Shown in pieces: positions 49,478 to 60,300 of a DNA stretch of 64,000 nt. The position numbers were made by a program, and so were the translations under genes. Within the stretch, counting starts at the first letter, position 1. Each line of letters opens with the position of its first letter. Where the stretch lies: positions 26,875,618-26,939,617 of the forward strand of contig CP141128.1 in the NCBI GenBank assembly GCA_035236585.1. Reading direction: 5' to 3'. The stretch is from Warburgia ugandensis (lineage: Eukaryota; Streptophyta; Magnoliopsida; Canellales; Canellaceae). The notes beneath the pieces are model-generated. The model was not told where the DNA came from. It ran no database searches and saw only the letters and a program-made list of their open reading frames with translations.

Positions 49478-50370
49478 TTGTGTGAAAAGAAAGGATTTGT
49501 TAAGGGTACAGATGGGGGCATACGTTTTCAGGAGAGATTGGTGGTTCCTTCAAATACATGTCTGAGAAAGGAATTGATACAAGAAGCCCATCAGTCAAAG
49601 TTTTCTATACACCCTGGAGGTACAAAGATGTATCAGGATTTAGAAAGAAACTTTTGGTGGGAAGACATGAAGAGAGAAATAGGAGAATTTGTGGCTAAAT
49701 GTCTAAATTGTCAACAAGTAAAAAGCTGAACACCAAAGACCAGCTGGAATGTTACAACCTTGGAACTTCCAAAATGGAAATGGGACAATATCACTATGGA
49801 TTTTGTAGTGGGATTGCCAAGGACCTGAGCAGGCCATGACATGATTTGGGTGGTTGTGGATAGGATAACAAAGTCAGCACATTTCCTTCCAATTAGACAA
49901 AATCAATCAGTTGACAGTCTGGCTAAGTTATACATCAAAGAAATAGTAAGTCTTCATGGGATTCCACTATCCATTATCTCTAATAGGGATGGAAGATTTA
50001 CTTCAAGATGTTGGAAGAGTGTACAACAAGCCTTGGGAACCTCACTTAAACTCAGTAAAGCATTTCACCCCAAACAGATGGTCAATCACAAAGGACTATT
50101 CAAACCTTAGAAGATATATTGAGAGCATGTGTATTAGATTGGAAAGGGAGTTGGGATGAACATCTTCCTTTAGTAGAATTTGCATATAACAACAGTTTTC
50201 AAGCAAGTATTGGTATGGCACCATATGACGCATTGTATGGACAGCCATGTCGATCACCAACCTGTTGGAGTGATGTTGGAGAAAGAAAGCTAATAAAGTC
50301 AGAACTAGTGGAACAGTGTATAGACAAGGTCAGATTAATACAGAAGAGGTTGTTAACAGCACACAGTTGA
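49478..50370 (+). pseudogene. Element D integrase
   Basis: Zinc domain: H-Q-S-K-F-S-I-H-P-G-G-T-K-M-Y then CLNCQQVK (H2C2 kept) in the frame 49478-49729. A stop and shift near 49725 follow, then the catalytic core: WDNITMDFVVGLP (first Asp kept, about 49796), [20 protein letters not shown], and [11 protein letters not shown] in which the catalytic Asp is Asn (49982-49984). A one-base deletion near 50070 shifts the frame. The third acidic residue of the triad is Gln (50089-50091). The core ends with LDWKGSWDEHLPLVEFAYNNSFQASIGMAPYDALYG. So two of three catalytic residues are replaced. Confidence 0.88.
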
Positions 50371-50673
50371 CAAAAGAGTTACGCAGATAAAAGACGAAGA
50401 AACCTGGAATTTGATGTGGGGGAGCACATATTTCTAAAAGTATCACCTGTCAAAGGAGTAATGAGGATTGAAAGGAAAGGAAAACTTAGTCCTAGATTCA
50501 TTGGTCCATTTGAAATCTTAGAAAGAGTTGGTTCAATGGCCTACAAATTAGCCTTACCACCCCAACTCTCAAAAATACATAGTGCCTTTCATGTGTCTAT
50601 GCTAAGGAAATACCTCCAAGATGATACTCATGTACTTCAAAGGGTGCCAGAAGAGCTAAAGCTACCTAGCCAA
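50371..50673 (+). pseudogene. Element D polyprotein tail, truncated
   Basis: After a stop at about 50368 the frame reads VGEHIFLKVSPVKGVMRIE, KGKLSPRFIGPFEILERV, LALPPQLSKIHSAFHVSML and HVLQRVPEELKL, then changes at about 50673 to a Ser/Pro/His-rich chance translation of LTR DNA. The chromodomain-like end present in element B is lost, and the polypurine tract and 3' LTR are absent. Confidence 0.88.
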
Positions 50674-52589
50674 TCATTTCTTTCCACTCCACCACCCTCC
50701 TTATCTCTCATTAGCCCAACCAATCACCATTTTTTTCTCTCCACTTCATCCTCTCTCTCTTATCTCATCTCCCCAACCTACTTACTGTTTACAAGAGCCC
50801 TTCAATGATTTTTACAAGGGGGAGATTCCCCTCCTAAAAATGAGGTTTCTCCCACCTTAATGCATTCCAAAATTGTTCCCCTTAGTTTCCTCTTTAAGAA
50901 AACCCTAGGCAGCCCTTCATAACCTAATCCTAGCCATCCAATTCCCTTTCTTTTTCATCTCAACCCTACTTTACTTTCAGCCACCCTATGAAACTTAGGA
51001 AACAAATTATAAAAGAGAAAAATAGGATTCAAAATAACAAATTTTGTAAGGAAGAAAAGAACTCCTCCACCAAAATGAGGAGGTGTCCTTTTCCTTCACT
51101 CCTTCCCTTACCTTTTTTCATTCAACAATATTCTCCTTGGGTGGAGGAGGCATCCTTTTCCTTCACTCCTTCCCTTACCTTTTTTCATTCAACAATCTTC
51201 TCCTTGGGTGGATGCCATCTTCTGCTAGTATTCCATGCATGATTCCAAGCCATTGTCCTCTAGTTCTTCATTAAAGGTTAGTGGTTTATCTTTCAATGTT
51301 CATTGAATTAGAATCCATTTTATTTTCATGCTTAAGAAGTTGTCTTGCCCTTTCATTCTTTTACATCTTCTTGTTTAAATCCAAGGTTATTTTTCCCTTG
51401 AGGTGAGAGCCAAGGGAAAGTCACCTTGAATCTATTCTTTCCTTTGCTTATCATTACGATCCCTTAGTTTCATTGAATTTCTTTTGCTTTCCTAGTGTTC
51501 CTCAAGTTTTGCCTTTATTTTATAGTGGATTGTCCATTGATTTCAATGCATTCCTACTTAGGATTGATGTTAAAATATTGAAAGAGGTTTAGCATGTATC
51601 TTTGGGTTGTTTAAGAATAAGAAGCATTCATTGTAATAGAACACAAATTTCATATTTGGATTACATGCATGTGCTTACTATGTTGATAAATTTTAATGTG
51701 ATTCAATGAAGTTATTTGGATTTTTTGGTTCATACTTGTTTCTAGTAGTTAATAATCATAATTCTTGAATGTTTTATTACACTAGAAGTATTTAATTAGA
51801 TGTCTTCTGTGTCCCATTAATTGAATGGTCAAAATAGTATGGTGCTGGAATTCTTTTGAATGTATTATTTATGTTTCATTTCCAGCAACCTATACTTCAT
51901 GTTTGCTTGACTTTTCAAGGTTCCAAAGAGAGTGTTAGATATTTTAGTTAATGCTTGAGTTAGATTTCATGTGCCAGGGTTTTAAAGTAGTTAAGTAGAT
52001 CCATTCCTACCTCATGAATCATGCTTACCATTCCAATGCCATAAGCATGATACTTGGGTAGTTCTCCTTTGATTGCTTGATTGGTGATTATTTTCCTTTA
52101 GTTCTCTTGTTTAGTTATAGTTTAGTTAGATTTCATTATTTACTAGTTTGCATCTTAGTCAGTTTCTATTTCTTAGTTTGGAAAAGTAATTAATTTTGTC
52201 ATAGTTGCTAAATCTCATATTTAGAAAGTTTGGTTTAGGAAAGTTACTCAATTTCATTTTTAGGAAGTTTTCAAAATGGGGAAGCAATAAATTTAGAAAT
52301 TTTCATTTAGAAAGGTTCTTAATTTAGGAAAATTTTATTTTAGAAAGTGTTTGTTTTTAGGAAAGTTGTTGAGTTTACCAAGTTTTAAGTTTTAGCATAA
52401 TTCCATCTTTCATGTGTTAATTTTCCCATTTTAATTTAAGAAAATGATCTATTTAATTTGGCTAGGTTAGATACTATTATTAAGGAACACTAATATCAGA
52501 TTTTTTTTATTTCTCGTGGGATCGACCTCCTAGTGTGAATTGCAACATTTGATTCATGTGCTTCTGAGTTTTAACTTAAAATCATAACA
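50674..52589 (+). repeat. Athila/Tat-like LTR (plus strand), 5' truncated
   Basis: Aligns in inverted orientation with the LTR 18552-21123: pyrimidine-rich start, CCTTGGGTGG-like phrase, GTGTTCCTCAAGTTTTGCC (51502), repeated TTAGGAAAGTT-type words, and GGGATCGACC at 52519-52528. It ends AACTTAAAATCATAACA at 52589. The typical TGATAAGTGTC start is missing, so its first part was lost at the join with element D. Confidence 0.75.
51086..51215 (+). repeat. Tandem duplication, period 67
   Basis: TCCTTTTCCTTCACTCC and the following roughly 45 bp occur at 51086 and 51153, nearly identical over about 60 bp. Confidence 0.93.
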
Positions 52590-52595
52590 AACTTT

Positions 52596-52613
52596 TGTCG
52601 CCGTTGCCAGGGA
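52596..52613 (+). promoter_or_regulatory. Primer binding site, tRNA-Asp type
   Basis: TGTCGCCGTTGCCAGGGA, 16 of 18 matching the complement of the tRNA-Asp 3' end, 6 bp after the LTR. Confidence 0.85.
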
Positions 52614-53262
52614 ATCACAATGGTTGGTGTAGTAGACCATACCTTAGATTATTTACCTCTAGTCTAGGTTCAAGGTGGATTAGTTTAGGGTTTTGCATTT
52701 ATTTTCTATTTTCCTTGTATTGACCTTTATTGTTTCATTTTCATGCATGGAAAATCAACAAAAGAGCGACAATGATCCTATGGGCCACGACTTCATAACC
52801 TAGATTAGGTTTTTATTACTTTCTTAGATTAGGATTTGAGTGAAATTATAGTGAAGCCCATTGTAATTTTGATTTTATTTAATTTTTAAATGGGTTGTAA
52901 TAATACATGACAAGTGTGGGAGATGGTGGTCCACACTTGATCATCATCAAAGTCGTCAGTGCGAGTAATCCTCACCCCAAATTTTAATTTTTAGGATAAA
53001 GTGTATTTAGTATAATTTTACATATATAGATGGTAGTATAACTCATATAGATTAGGCTCATGCATTGATAAATGTTGTATAATACTTAGGATTGTTGCAT
53101 TAGTTCAAACACCTATTTATCAAAGGCTAGCCTTAGCTCAACTATAGCAAAAGCATAGGCTGGATGGTTATAGTGTGCCTCCGTCAAGGTGCTTGAACCT
53201 TTATTAAGTAGCATATAGGTAGGGATTAGTTTTACTCTTATTTTACATTGCATGTTCACAGC
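52614..53262 (+). other. Athila/Tat-like leader, first part
   Basis: Matches in reverse complement 17900-18524, for example GATTATTTACCTCTARTCTAGG and ATGGGTTGTAATAATACATG. Interrupted at 53262 by a solo LTR and resumed at 56203. Confidence 0.8.
53258..53262 (+). repeat. Left target site duplication of second solo LTR (ACAGC)
   Basis: ACAGC against ATAGC at 56203-56207, one difference. Confidence 0.75.
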
Positions 53263-53669
53263 TGTAATGCCCTAAGCAATTTACGCTATTTTTGCATCCA
53301 TTTGGTAAAAATGATTTGGACATTCTATAGGACATGAACCGTGTTAAATTTTTTACTTTATTTAAAATACTAAATGAAGGAATTTGTAAGAAAACTTAGT
53401 ACCATTAGATTCTACTTGAAAAATGGAATCTAACGCCTCAAAGAACATCAAAAACGGAGTTCGTATGAAGAAGTTACGACCAGTTAAAGATTAGGGGCAA
53501 TTTTGTAATTTATATTTAAAAACGAAAAATGCAGGGGGCCGTTTTGATAACGGCACCCCCTGTCTTCTTCCTCCTCCCGATTTCTCCAGAAACCCCCCCT
53601 CTCCCAATTTTTCCAGAAATGCCAGGGGAAATGGTAGCACCACCATTGGCAGCACTGCCTTTCACCCTC

Positions 53670-53677
53670 TATAAAAA
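53670..53677 (+). promoter_or_regulatory. TATA box in second solo LTR
   Basis: TATAAAAA about 407 bp into the LTR, matching 33806-33813 in the sister copy (401 bp in). Confidence 0.6.
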
Positions 53678-55791
53678 CTCCTTCCCCTCTCTCTCCGATC
53701 ATCTTTTTCCCCATCTTCTCCAGTTGTTTCAGACTAGGGTTCCAGCAACGTTTTTAGCAGAAAACCTTCCTCTAGCTTCTCTGCAAATTTCGGCATGGCC
53801 AGGTCATCCCTTCGGGCCGACCGTCCTTCCCTCTCTTTTTCTACCCCCTTCTTCCTCTAATCACACCAGGATGGTGGGTTTTCTCCCATCTTAGAGTTTT
53901 TCGACGACCTGGGTTTTCAGACTGGAAAGAGGGAGCCGCACCACCAGAATGAGGGCATCTCTAGCTACCCAGTTAAGCCCCTATCTCCCTCTCTATCTCC
54001 CCTTCATCGTTCCCCTAGATTCTGACCAGATCTGGGCAGTTTTCTGGCTGAAAAACACTAGCCCTCTGTGGACGGAACCAAACGGGTGGGAACCTGTCCA
54101 AGGCAATGCGTCCCAGAGGCATGATGCGCAATGCATGCCTAGGGCACCGTCCCTGGCGCGGCCTTCGGGTGCATGACGTGGGGCATGAGTCCTGGCTTGA
54201 CCAGGATGCACGAGGTGCCCTGGGATCTTAGATGCGTCATGCTACGCCAAAGACACCATCCAGGACGCGGGTCATAGCGCGTCGCTTGGGCATGCATGTG
54301 CGCTTGAGAATGCAATCCCTACCGTCGCGTTCGGGTACGCATGATGGGTGGGTGGGAGTCCTGGTTCAACCAGGGCACGCGAGCGTCCCGGAAACCGTGG
54401 CACACAAGGCCCTAATTGACATATCTAGGTCGTCCGTTAAGGCGTGACACTAAAATTCCAATTTTTCATGTTTAAAAGATTTACAAGAGCCATAAAGGTA
54501 CTCTAGGACTTCGATTGAGGCACCGCGAGAGGCATTGTGTCCATATCAACGGCACGGACACACACCCAAACCATAAAATTCCTGATCAAGCCCCTATCTA
54601 AGGCTGGCATGACCCTTAAACCATGATAGTGGCGTGGGGCCACTAAACCTTTGCAAACCTGACTATACCAAGGCCCAGTTAGGGACCTTAGGAGGCCCTT
54701 AGGCATGGGAATGATCTCTTAATGCCTAAGTAGTGAGGTAAACTATTCTAGAACCTATAGAAATAGGCCAAGCTAACCTTTTCCCCCTAAACCATGTCCA
54801 GGGATGTACAAGGACAAGGGGACTAGCGCGATCAAACCAGGTAGGTGTCCTATCGCTACTAGACTTTTAAAAAGAACACATGATGCTTTGAGAATGCATG
54901 TTTTGAATCATGGTTGCTTTTCTAATGCATTGATTTATTGCTCTTATATTATTGAGTTGTTTTCATAATATATGGTCTTGAATACGATCATTTGCACTGA
55001 GATGATTTTATGAATGCATTGCTTGCATGCTTTGAAAACAAATGCATAAATTGCCTGATTTACGAAGATTGAGATTGGATCATTTGGATAACTGCATATC
55101 CTCGAGGGTTGCCAAAAGACACTAGAGTGCTCAAAAGACACTGGTTAGGCAGTTGTGAGGGCCAGGTAGTGTGAGGGACCCAAAGAGGACATTGAAAATG
55201 ATTGCATAAATTGCATGATTTATGTTGATTTAAGATTTGGACTATGTATATTTTTGGGCTAGTAAGCTCGTGGGCACTATGCCGAGAGGTTCGGGGTGGC
55301 CTCCCAGCCTCTACCACTATAGGTAGAAAGGGTACCACGCCAAAAAGGCTTGTCCTCACTTCGATTGTTGTGGTAAATGAGGACTACCACTGGAGGTGTC
55401 ACGGCACCCGTCGAAGTGTCATATGCCCTGTGGAGGCTATAACCGAGAGTCCCTAGGTATCCGGGGACCACACGGCGCTGAGGCGTGGGCATAGTGTGCC
55501 CTATGTTTTTGAGGATTTACTTGCATGCATATGGCATGACATGAGTATGGTCAACCATAGATCCATGAGTTGGATTCAGTTAAGCATCTTATGCATATCA
55601 TAGTATATGTTTATGATATCTATGTTACTTTTGACTTGGATTATGCGATTCTTTAAGTCGTCAGTATTATATTTTGACAATGGCTTTTAATATCAATATT
55701 GAACATGAGTGTCCAAACATGCACATGGTTTAAAGAACATATGGTTTAAAACATAGCATGCATTGTAAAACTAGTAGTGATAGACTCCTAC

Positions 55792-55810
55792 TGAGTATAG
55801 TGTATACTCA
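55792..55810 (+). other. Conserved LTR hairpin, solo LTR 2
   Basis: TGAGTATA pairs perfectly with TATACTCA, loop GTG instead of ATA. It is 410 bp from the LTR end. Confidence 0.75.
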
Positions 55811-56202
55811 CCCAAATATATCATTTTTCAGGACAGCTCCACTCACAAGTAGAAGATGCCTCAGGAAATGTTAGTACTACGAGCAAGTAAATCAAAAAGA
55901 GACAATTATACATGTAAGTAAACACTCTACCCTTTAGACATGTATTTGTATTTATTTATAGTTGGGCTGTGAGCTGTGACTAGATAGACCTGGGAAGACA
56001 TTTATGATTTCTAAAATTTTCAAAACCTACTTTGGTTGTTGTGAAAGCAAATGACACTCGGGGTTTTCAAAATGTGTTTAAAACAAAAGATTTTTTGCTA
56101 CATTGCATTGTTTTTATAAAATGGTTTTCAAATAGGGATGCATCTCGCCTTAGGAATTAGATATTGTATTTAAAAATGCATGGGAAAACCCGGGTCATCA
56201 CA

Positions 56203-57900
56203 ATAGCTTTATGGTGGAATGGAACTTAATGGTAGTAAGGGCCCCATAGAAAACCTTATAACATAAGGATTGGATTTGATCACCAGATCCTTAGCCCCTT
56301 TAGGTAATTAAATTCACATGGTTTTATGTTTGTAATCCCAGCCCTTAAACATAATTTAAAATTAAGAAGAAAGAGACCTAGGGTTTTCTAGCTCATAAGA
56401 CCCTTTTAGAAAGAGGTGAACCATAGTCACTCCATTGGCTTCTGAGCATTATGGTTATAGTGGGTATCTTAAAATCCAAGTAATTTTTTCACTCCTTCCA
56501 TTGATGTTAGTTTAGGTCTAAACACCTCCTGACACAAGGATTGTATTAACTACTTTAGAGCATAACCCAACTAGTAAGAAGTAGTCAAACCTAGATAATA
56601 GGAGCTGTCTAGATCAAAGTCTAAGAAGCTACCTCCCTACAAAATAACAAAAGATAAAATTAATTCAACTTGTTAGAAACATACTAGGATTGGTTGTACA
56701 TCATTTATACATTGTATAAAAAAAATGAAAGAAATAAAAGAGGTAGTCATTTGTTGTATACAACGATTTGTTTCATTGCATATAAAGATTGATTACATTG
56801 GCCTATCAAGAAGGGGATAAATATAGGATGACTAGTACATTGGATAGGTTATTTGCTAAAGGCAAGATATTGAGTCATATCCACAACCTCAATACAACAA
56901 TTACTATGCCTGTTATGAACCACAATATCCCACTTTTGCATGGTCATCTAGCTCCTCATACGATTATTATTATTATTAGGAGCCAGTCAATGCAACCACT
57001 GCACTACACACCCTAACAATTTTTATCCTAAGACAAATTACTAAGACTATAATGGTTGGGCTAGGCATCATGAATAACTATGGTCTCAGAATTATTTGAC
57101 ATACCAGGAAGAACCATCATGGTCCCACCCTGATTCATCGTATCATAATTATCAAGAATATCAAGTTCTACTTGCTCATCACTTTTTCAATACCCCAATG
57201 CCATAGTAGTACTAACCCTATGAGTCATCTGCTCTACAACATCAAGAACCACCATTAGAAGAGAATATGCAGCAAATTTGTGAGAGAATAGATCAAACCA
57301 TGACTACCATTGAAAAGGGGAATGAGAAAATGAAATGAGAGAGAGAAGAATGGGAAGAGAAAATGAAACCAATAAGAAAATGTACTAAAAGAAACATTGT
57401 TGCATTTATGAAAAGGACTGAGGAATATGGACCAATTGGGGATAATGAAGAGCAATTTATAACTGATAAGAGGATGAAAATTTCTTATGATCATTTTGAG
57501 CCACAAAGTCCACAACCTTCAAGACAAACCTCCAACTTATATCTACTCGAGCCATGTCCTGCTCATTGTTATGAGTATGATGAAGAGACTTCCATTGATG
57601 AAGAGAATGGAGCTATAGAACCATCCAACACCAATCCTCTAAATTCATGTTCCACTTATTTTTATTACTTTGATGAAGAGACATCCATTGTGAAGGTGAA
57701 TGAGTTGTTGGATATTGTATCGTTAATGAACACTTCTCAATGGAAAGCTAGAGTCGAACCCCCTGTGGAGCCTAAAATTCCAATCGAGCCTTGCAATGTT
57801 GAAGACATACCTAATTGAGACCTACAAACCTTATTTGAATGTTCACAAGATAATCATGTAGGCTCATTTGAAACCTTACCTATGCCCATAGAATAGGAAG
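56203..57900 (+). mobile_element. Athila/Tat-like leader (second part) and probable gag-pol linker
   Basis: 56203-56660 matches in reverse complement about 17370-17820 of the minus-strand relative. The gag start found at 16632-17240 in that copy is not seen here. From about 56780 the DNA codes in broken frames for a Tyr/Gln/Pro-rich stretch (N-Y-Q-E-Y-Q-V), then an acidic and coil-like region. The open frame 57363-57818 (151 codons, MKPIRKCTKRNIVAFMKR at the start) has two copies of a Y-[EY]-[YF]-D-E-E-T-S-I motif. Its product is not recognised. I infer it is the linker between gag and protease, from its position and the EPPVEPKIPIEP ending. Confidence 0.5.
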
Positions 57901-57959
57901 AAGAAGAGTCAGTTGATGTACTAACCCTATGTCAACCTACTCTAGTTTTGGTATGAACA

Positions 57960-59524
57960 TGAGAACCCTTGATTTGGTTATTGATTGAAGAGTGTGGGTA
58001 CTCTTCAGATTTATGACAAACATGCACATGTTTTGATTGATCTAGGTGCTACGCATTCTTTCATATCTAGTCATTTTGCATCTAACATTGACATTCCTAC
58101 CAATAGACTAGGATTTCACTTAGAGATCAAGACACAAGTGGGTGAATATATGGTTACCTAGGAGTTTTTATTAGACATCCCAATAGTTATGGTGGATAGG
58201 AGACTTATTACTAATCTAATTATCCTAGAGATGACTAACTTTGAGGTCATCCTAGGGATGGATTGGTTAGTAGACCATGACATGATTATGGACTTGGCAG
58301 CATAGTAGAGCAAGACTAAGGCAAGGGCTGCTAAAGGTAGTCGCTACATCATTCCAAGTTCACCATGCATTCAAGAGGTACAAAGTTGTACTAGGACTTG
58401 AAGAGACACATTTGGTTTCAAGGAATGGAAAAGCACATAGGAGATTATGTGGTGAGGTGCATTACTTTTCAACAAGTGAAGGTAGAGCAGTAAAGACCCA
58501 TGGTATTATTGTAGACTTTTGAGCTTTCAAAGTGGAAGTGGGATCACATAACCATGGACTTCATGGTTAGATCGCCCAGGACTTCCAATAAAAATGATGA
58601 TATTCGAGTTATTGTGGATCGACTGAATAAATCAGCTCATTCTCTTCTAATTAGAGAGAAGTATCACTTACGAGTCTGATGAAGTTATATATCAAGGAGA
58701 TCATGAGCCTACATGGCTTACCACTTGCCATCACATTACATTGTGACAATAGGGTTTACATCTCACTTATGGTAAAGTGTATAAGAGGATTTAAGTACCT
58801 CTATATAGTTCAGCACTGGCTTCCATCCACTAATAGATGAGCATTTTGAGAGGACCATTCAGACCTTGTAGGATATGTTGCATGCATGTGCATTAGACTG
58901 GAAGGGTTGTTGGGACAAGTAGCTACCCTTAGAGGAGTTCACCTACAACAGCAGCTATCAATCTAGCATTGGTATGGCCCCTTAAGAGGTGCTTTATCAT
59001 AGGCCGTGTTGCACGCCCACCTATTAAAGTGATGCAAGAGAGAGGTAGTTCATTAAGTCAAAGCTTATAGAGCAGTGTGCCAAGAAAGTTAGTTTGGTCC
59101 AAAGAGATTATTGGCATCTAAGAATAGATAAAAAAAATCGATGATAACTTGAGGAGATGGGATTAAAGTTCTAGGATGGTGACCATGTCTTCTTACAAGG
59201 TCTCACCAACCAATGGAGTAATGAGATTTGCCCTCAAGGGCAAGCTGAGCCCTAGATATGTGGGTCCATTCATCCAGGATCAGGGACTGGTGTAGCTTTA
59301 GCCAAATCTACATTTCAGAAGTGGGTGATATAGATTCTGAATAGGAAAGAGAAAACTATAAGAACAAACACAATCCCCCTCTTTAAGGTTTTGTGGAAAC
59401 ATCACACACACAAGGAAGCCACGTAGGAAGTTGAGAGTGAGTTTAGACAAAGATTCCCTGAGTTGTTTTCCACTTGATGTACTTGTACAATTTTGAGGAT
59501 GAAATTTTTGTAAGGGGATGAGAG
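57960..59524 (+). pseudogene. Gypsy remnant: protease joined to integrase and tail, RT lost
   Basis: Protease: VLIDLGATHSFISSHFASN (Asp-Leu-Gly at 58039-58047) to EVILGMDWLVDHDMIMDL (58244-58297). About 60-80 bp later the frame reads H-S-R-G-T-K-L-Y then DLKRHFWFQGMEKHIGDYV (integrase zinc domain), KWKWDHITMDFM, V-D-R-L-N-K-S-A-H and MKLYIKEIMSLHGLPLAI. RT and RNase H (about 1.4 kb in elements B and D) are absent. The tail reads RKEKTIRTNTIPLFKVLWKHH, then E-V-E-S-E-F-R-Q-R-F-P-E-L-F and a stop (about 59476). Stops and shifts occur throughout. Confidence 0.82.
59508..59524 (+). promoter_or_regulatory. Polypurine tract candidate
   Basis: The purine-rich GTAAGGGGATGAGAG directly before TGTAATATAG, the likely start of a 3' LTR. 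Confidence 0.6.
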
Positions 59525-60300
59525 TGTAATATAGTCAATTTTATAATCCAAATATATTATCCAAAAAATGGGAAATATTTTCCTTTTAATTAACACCTTT
59601 TATGAAATTATTCATATTAAATTGGTTTATAGAATCATTCTGCAAACCATACATAGTGATAGGCTCAAATAGACATTACACATACCTAGCCTAACCTCCC
59701 TAACCAAATGTTTTTAATCTTATTTGTTTTGTAAACTCTTCTCTTCCTTCAACCACATTAGGACTGAGACATGACCTAGACTCCTATGAGAGGTAGTAGT
59801 GTGGAATTTTTTGCAATGGGTGAAAACCTGATAGAGCAATGCCGCATAGAAGCTCAGAATTATGGGTGTATTCAGTACTTCCAAATGAAAGGGGAGTTGA
59901 TCCATGGTCAATTATGTAACAAATAAATAGGAATCACTATTTGCACCTCATGAGAAAAGACTTCTTTTGTGGAATTACCCACTTCATTTCTGGTAGATAT
60001 CTATCATGACATCAAGTGTAAAACTAAGGAACATGATCAATTAACTAACTTAAGGAAGCTAGGAAAGGTACTAAGTCTTAAATGAAGGGGAGTGCAGAAC
60101 CCTAAGTTTAAAGATAATAAACATTATAGCTTAGGCATGTATTATAGTGTAAGTAAGATGGAATGGATAAGTCAATAAGGGTTATTACACATTAATGAAA
60201 ACCTAGGTGAATGGAATATAAAACCTAGGTTATAACTCATACTTAATATATATACATATATATGGATGAGATATATACTAAATAGCCTAATGAATTAATA
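59525..60300 (+). repeat. Start of a 3' LTR, extent unclear
   Basis: Begins TGTAATATAGTCAATTTTATAATCC, like the TGTAATATCCTCAATTTTT start of element B. I could not find its end or its sister. The end coordinate is only a placeholder. Confidence 0.45.

Larger units (their letters stand above)
41803..50673 (+). mobile_element. Element D: Tekay/Del-like Ty3/gypsy retrotransposon, 3' truncated
   Basis: A 4438-bp 5' LTR, primer binding site, gag and pol in Ty3/gypsy order, ending inside the polyprotein tail at about 50673, where an Athila/Tat-like LTR begins. It has the longest open frames of the window (gag 341 residues, RT-RNase H 433 residues), so it is the youngest or least decayed copy. It is still inactive by sequence: stops, frameshifts, Gly to Arg in the protease, Asp to Glu in RT motif C, and two changed integrase catalytic residues. 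Without a second LTR in the window its age cannot be judged by LTR comparison. Confidence 0.9.
53263..56202 (+). mobile_element. Second solo LTR (2940 bp) inside the Athila/Tat-like leader
   Basis: Starts TGTAATGCCC and ends CGGGTCATCACA. Aligns along its length with 33406-36329. The surrounding leader is continuous once it is removed, shown by the intact inverted counterpart near 17812, and a 5-bp duplication with one change flanks it. It contains a CACCCCC motif, a TATA box (53670), the GC-rich repeat (54194 and 54363) and the hairpin (55792-55810). Confidence 0.93.
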
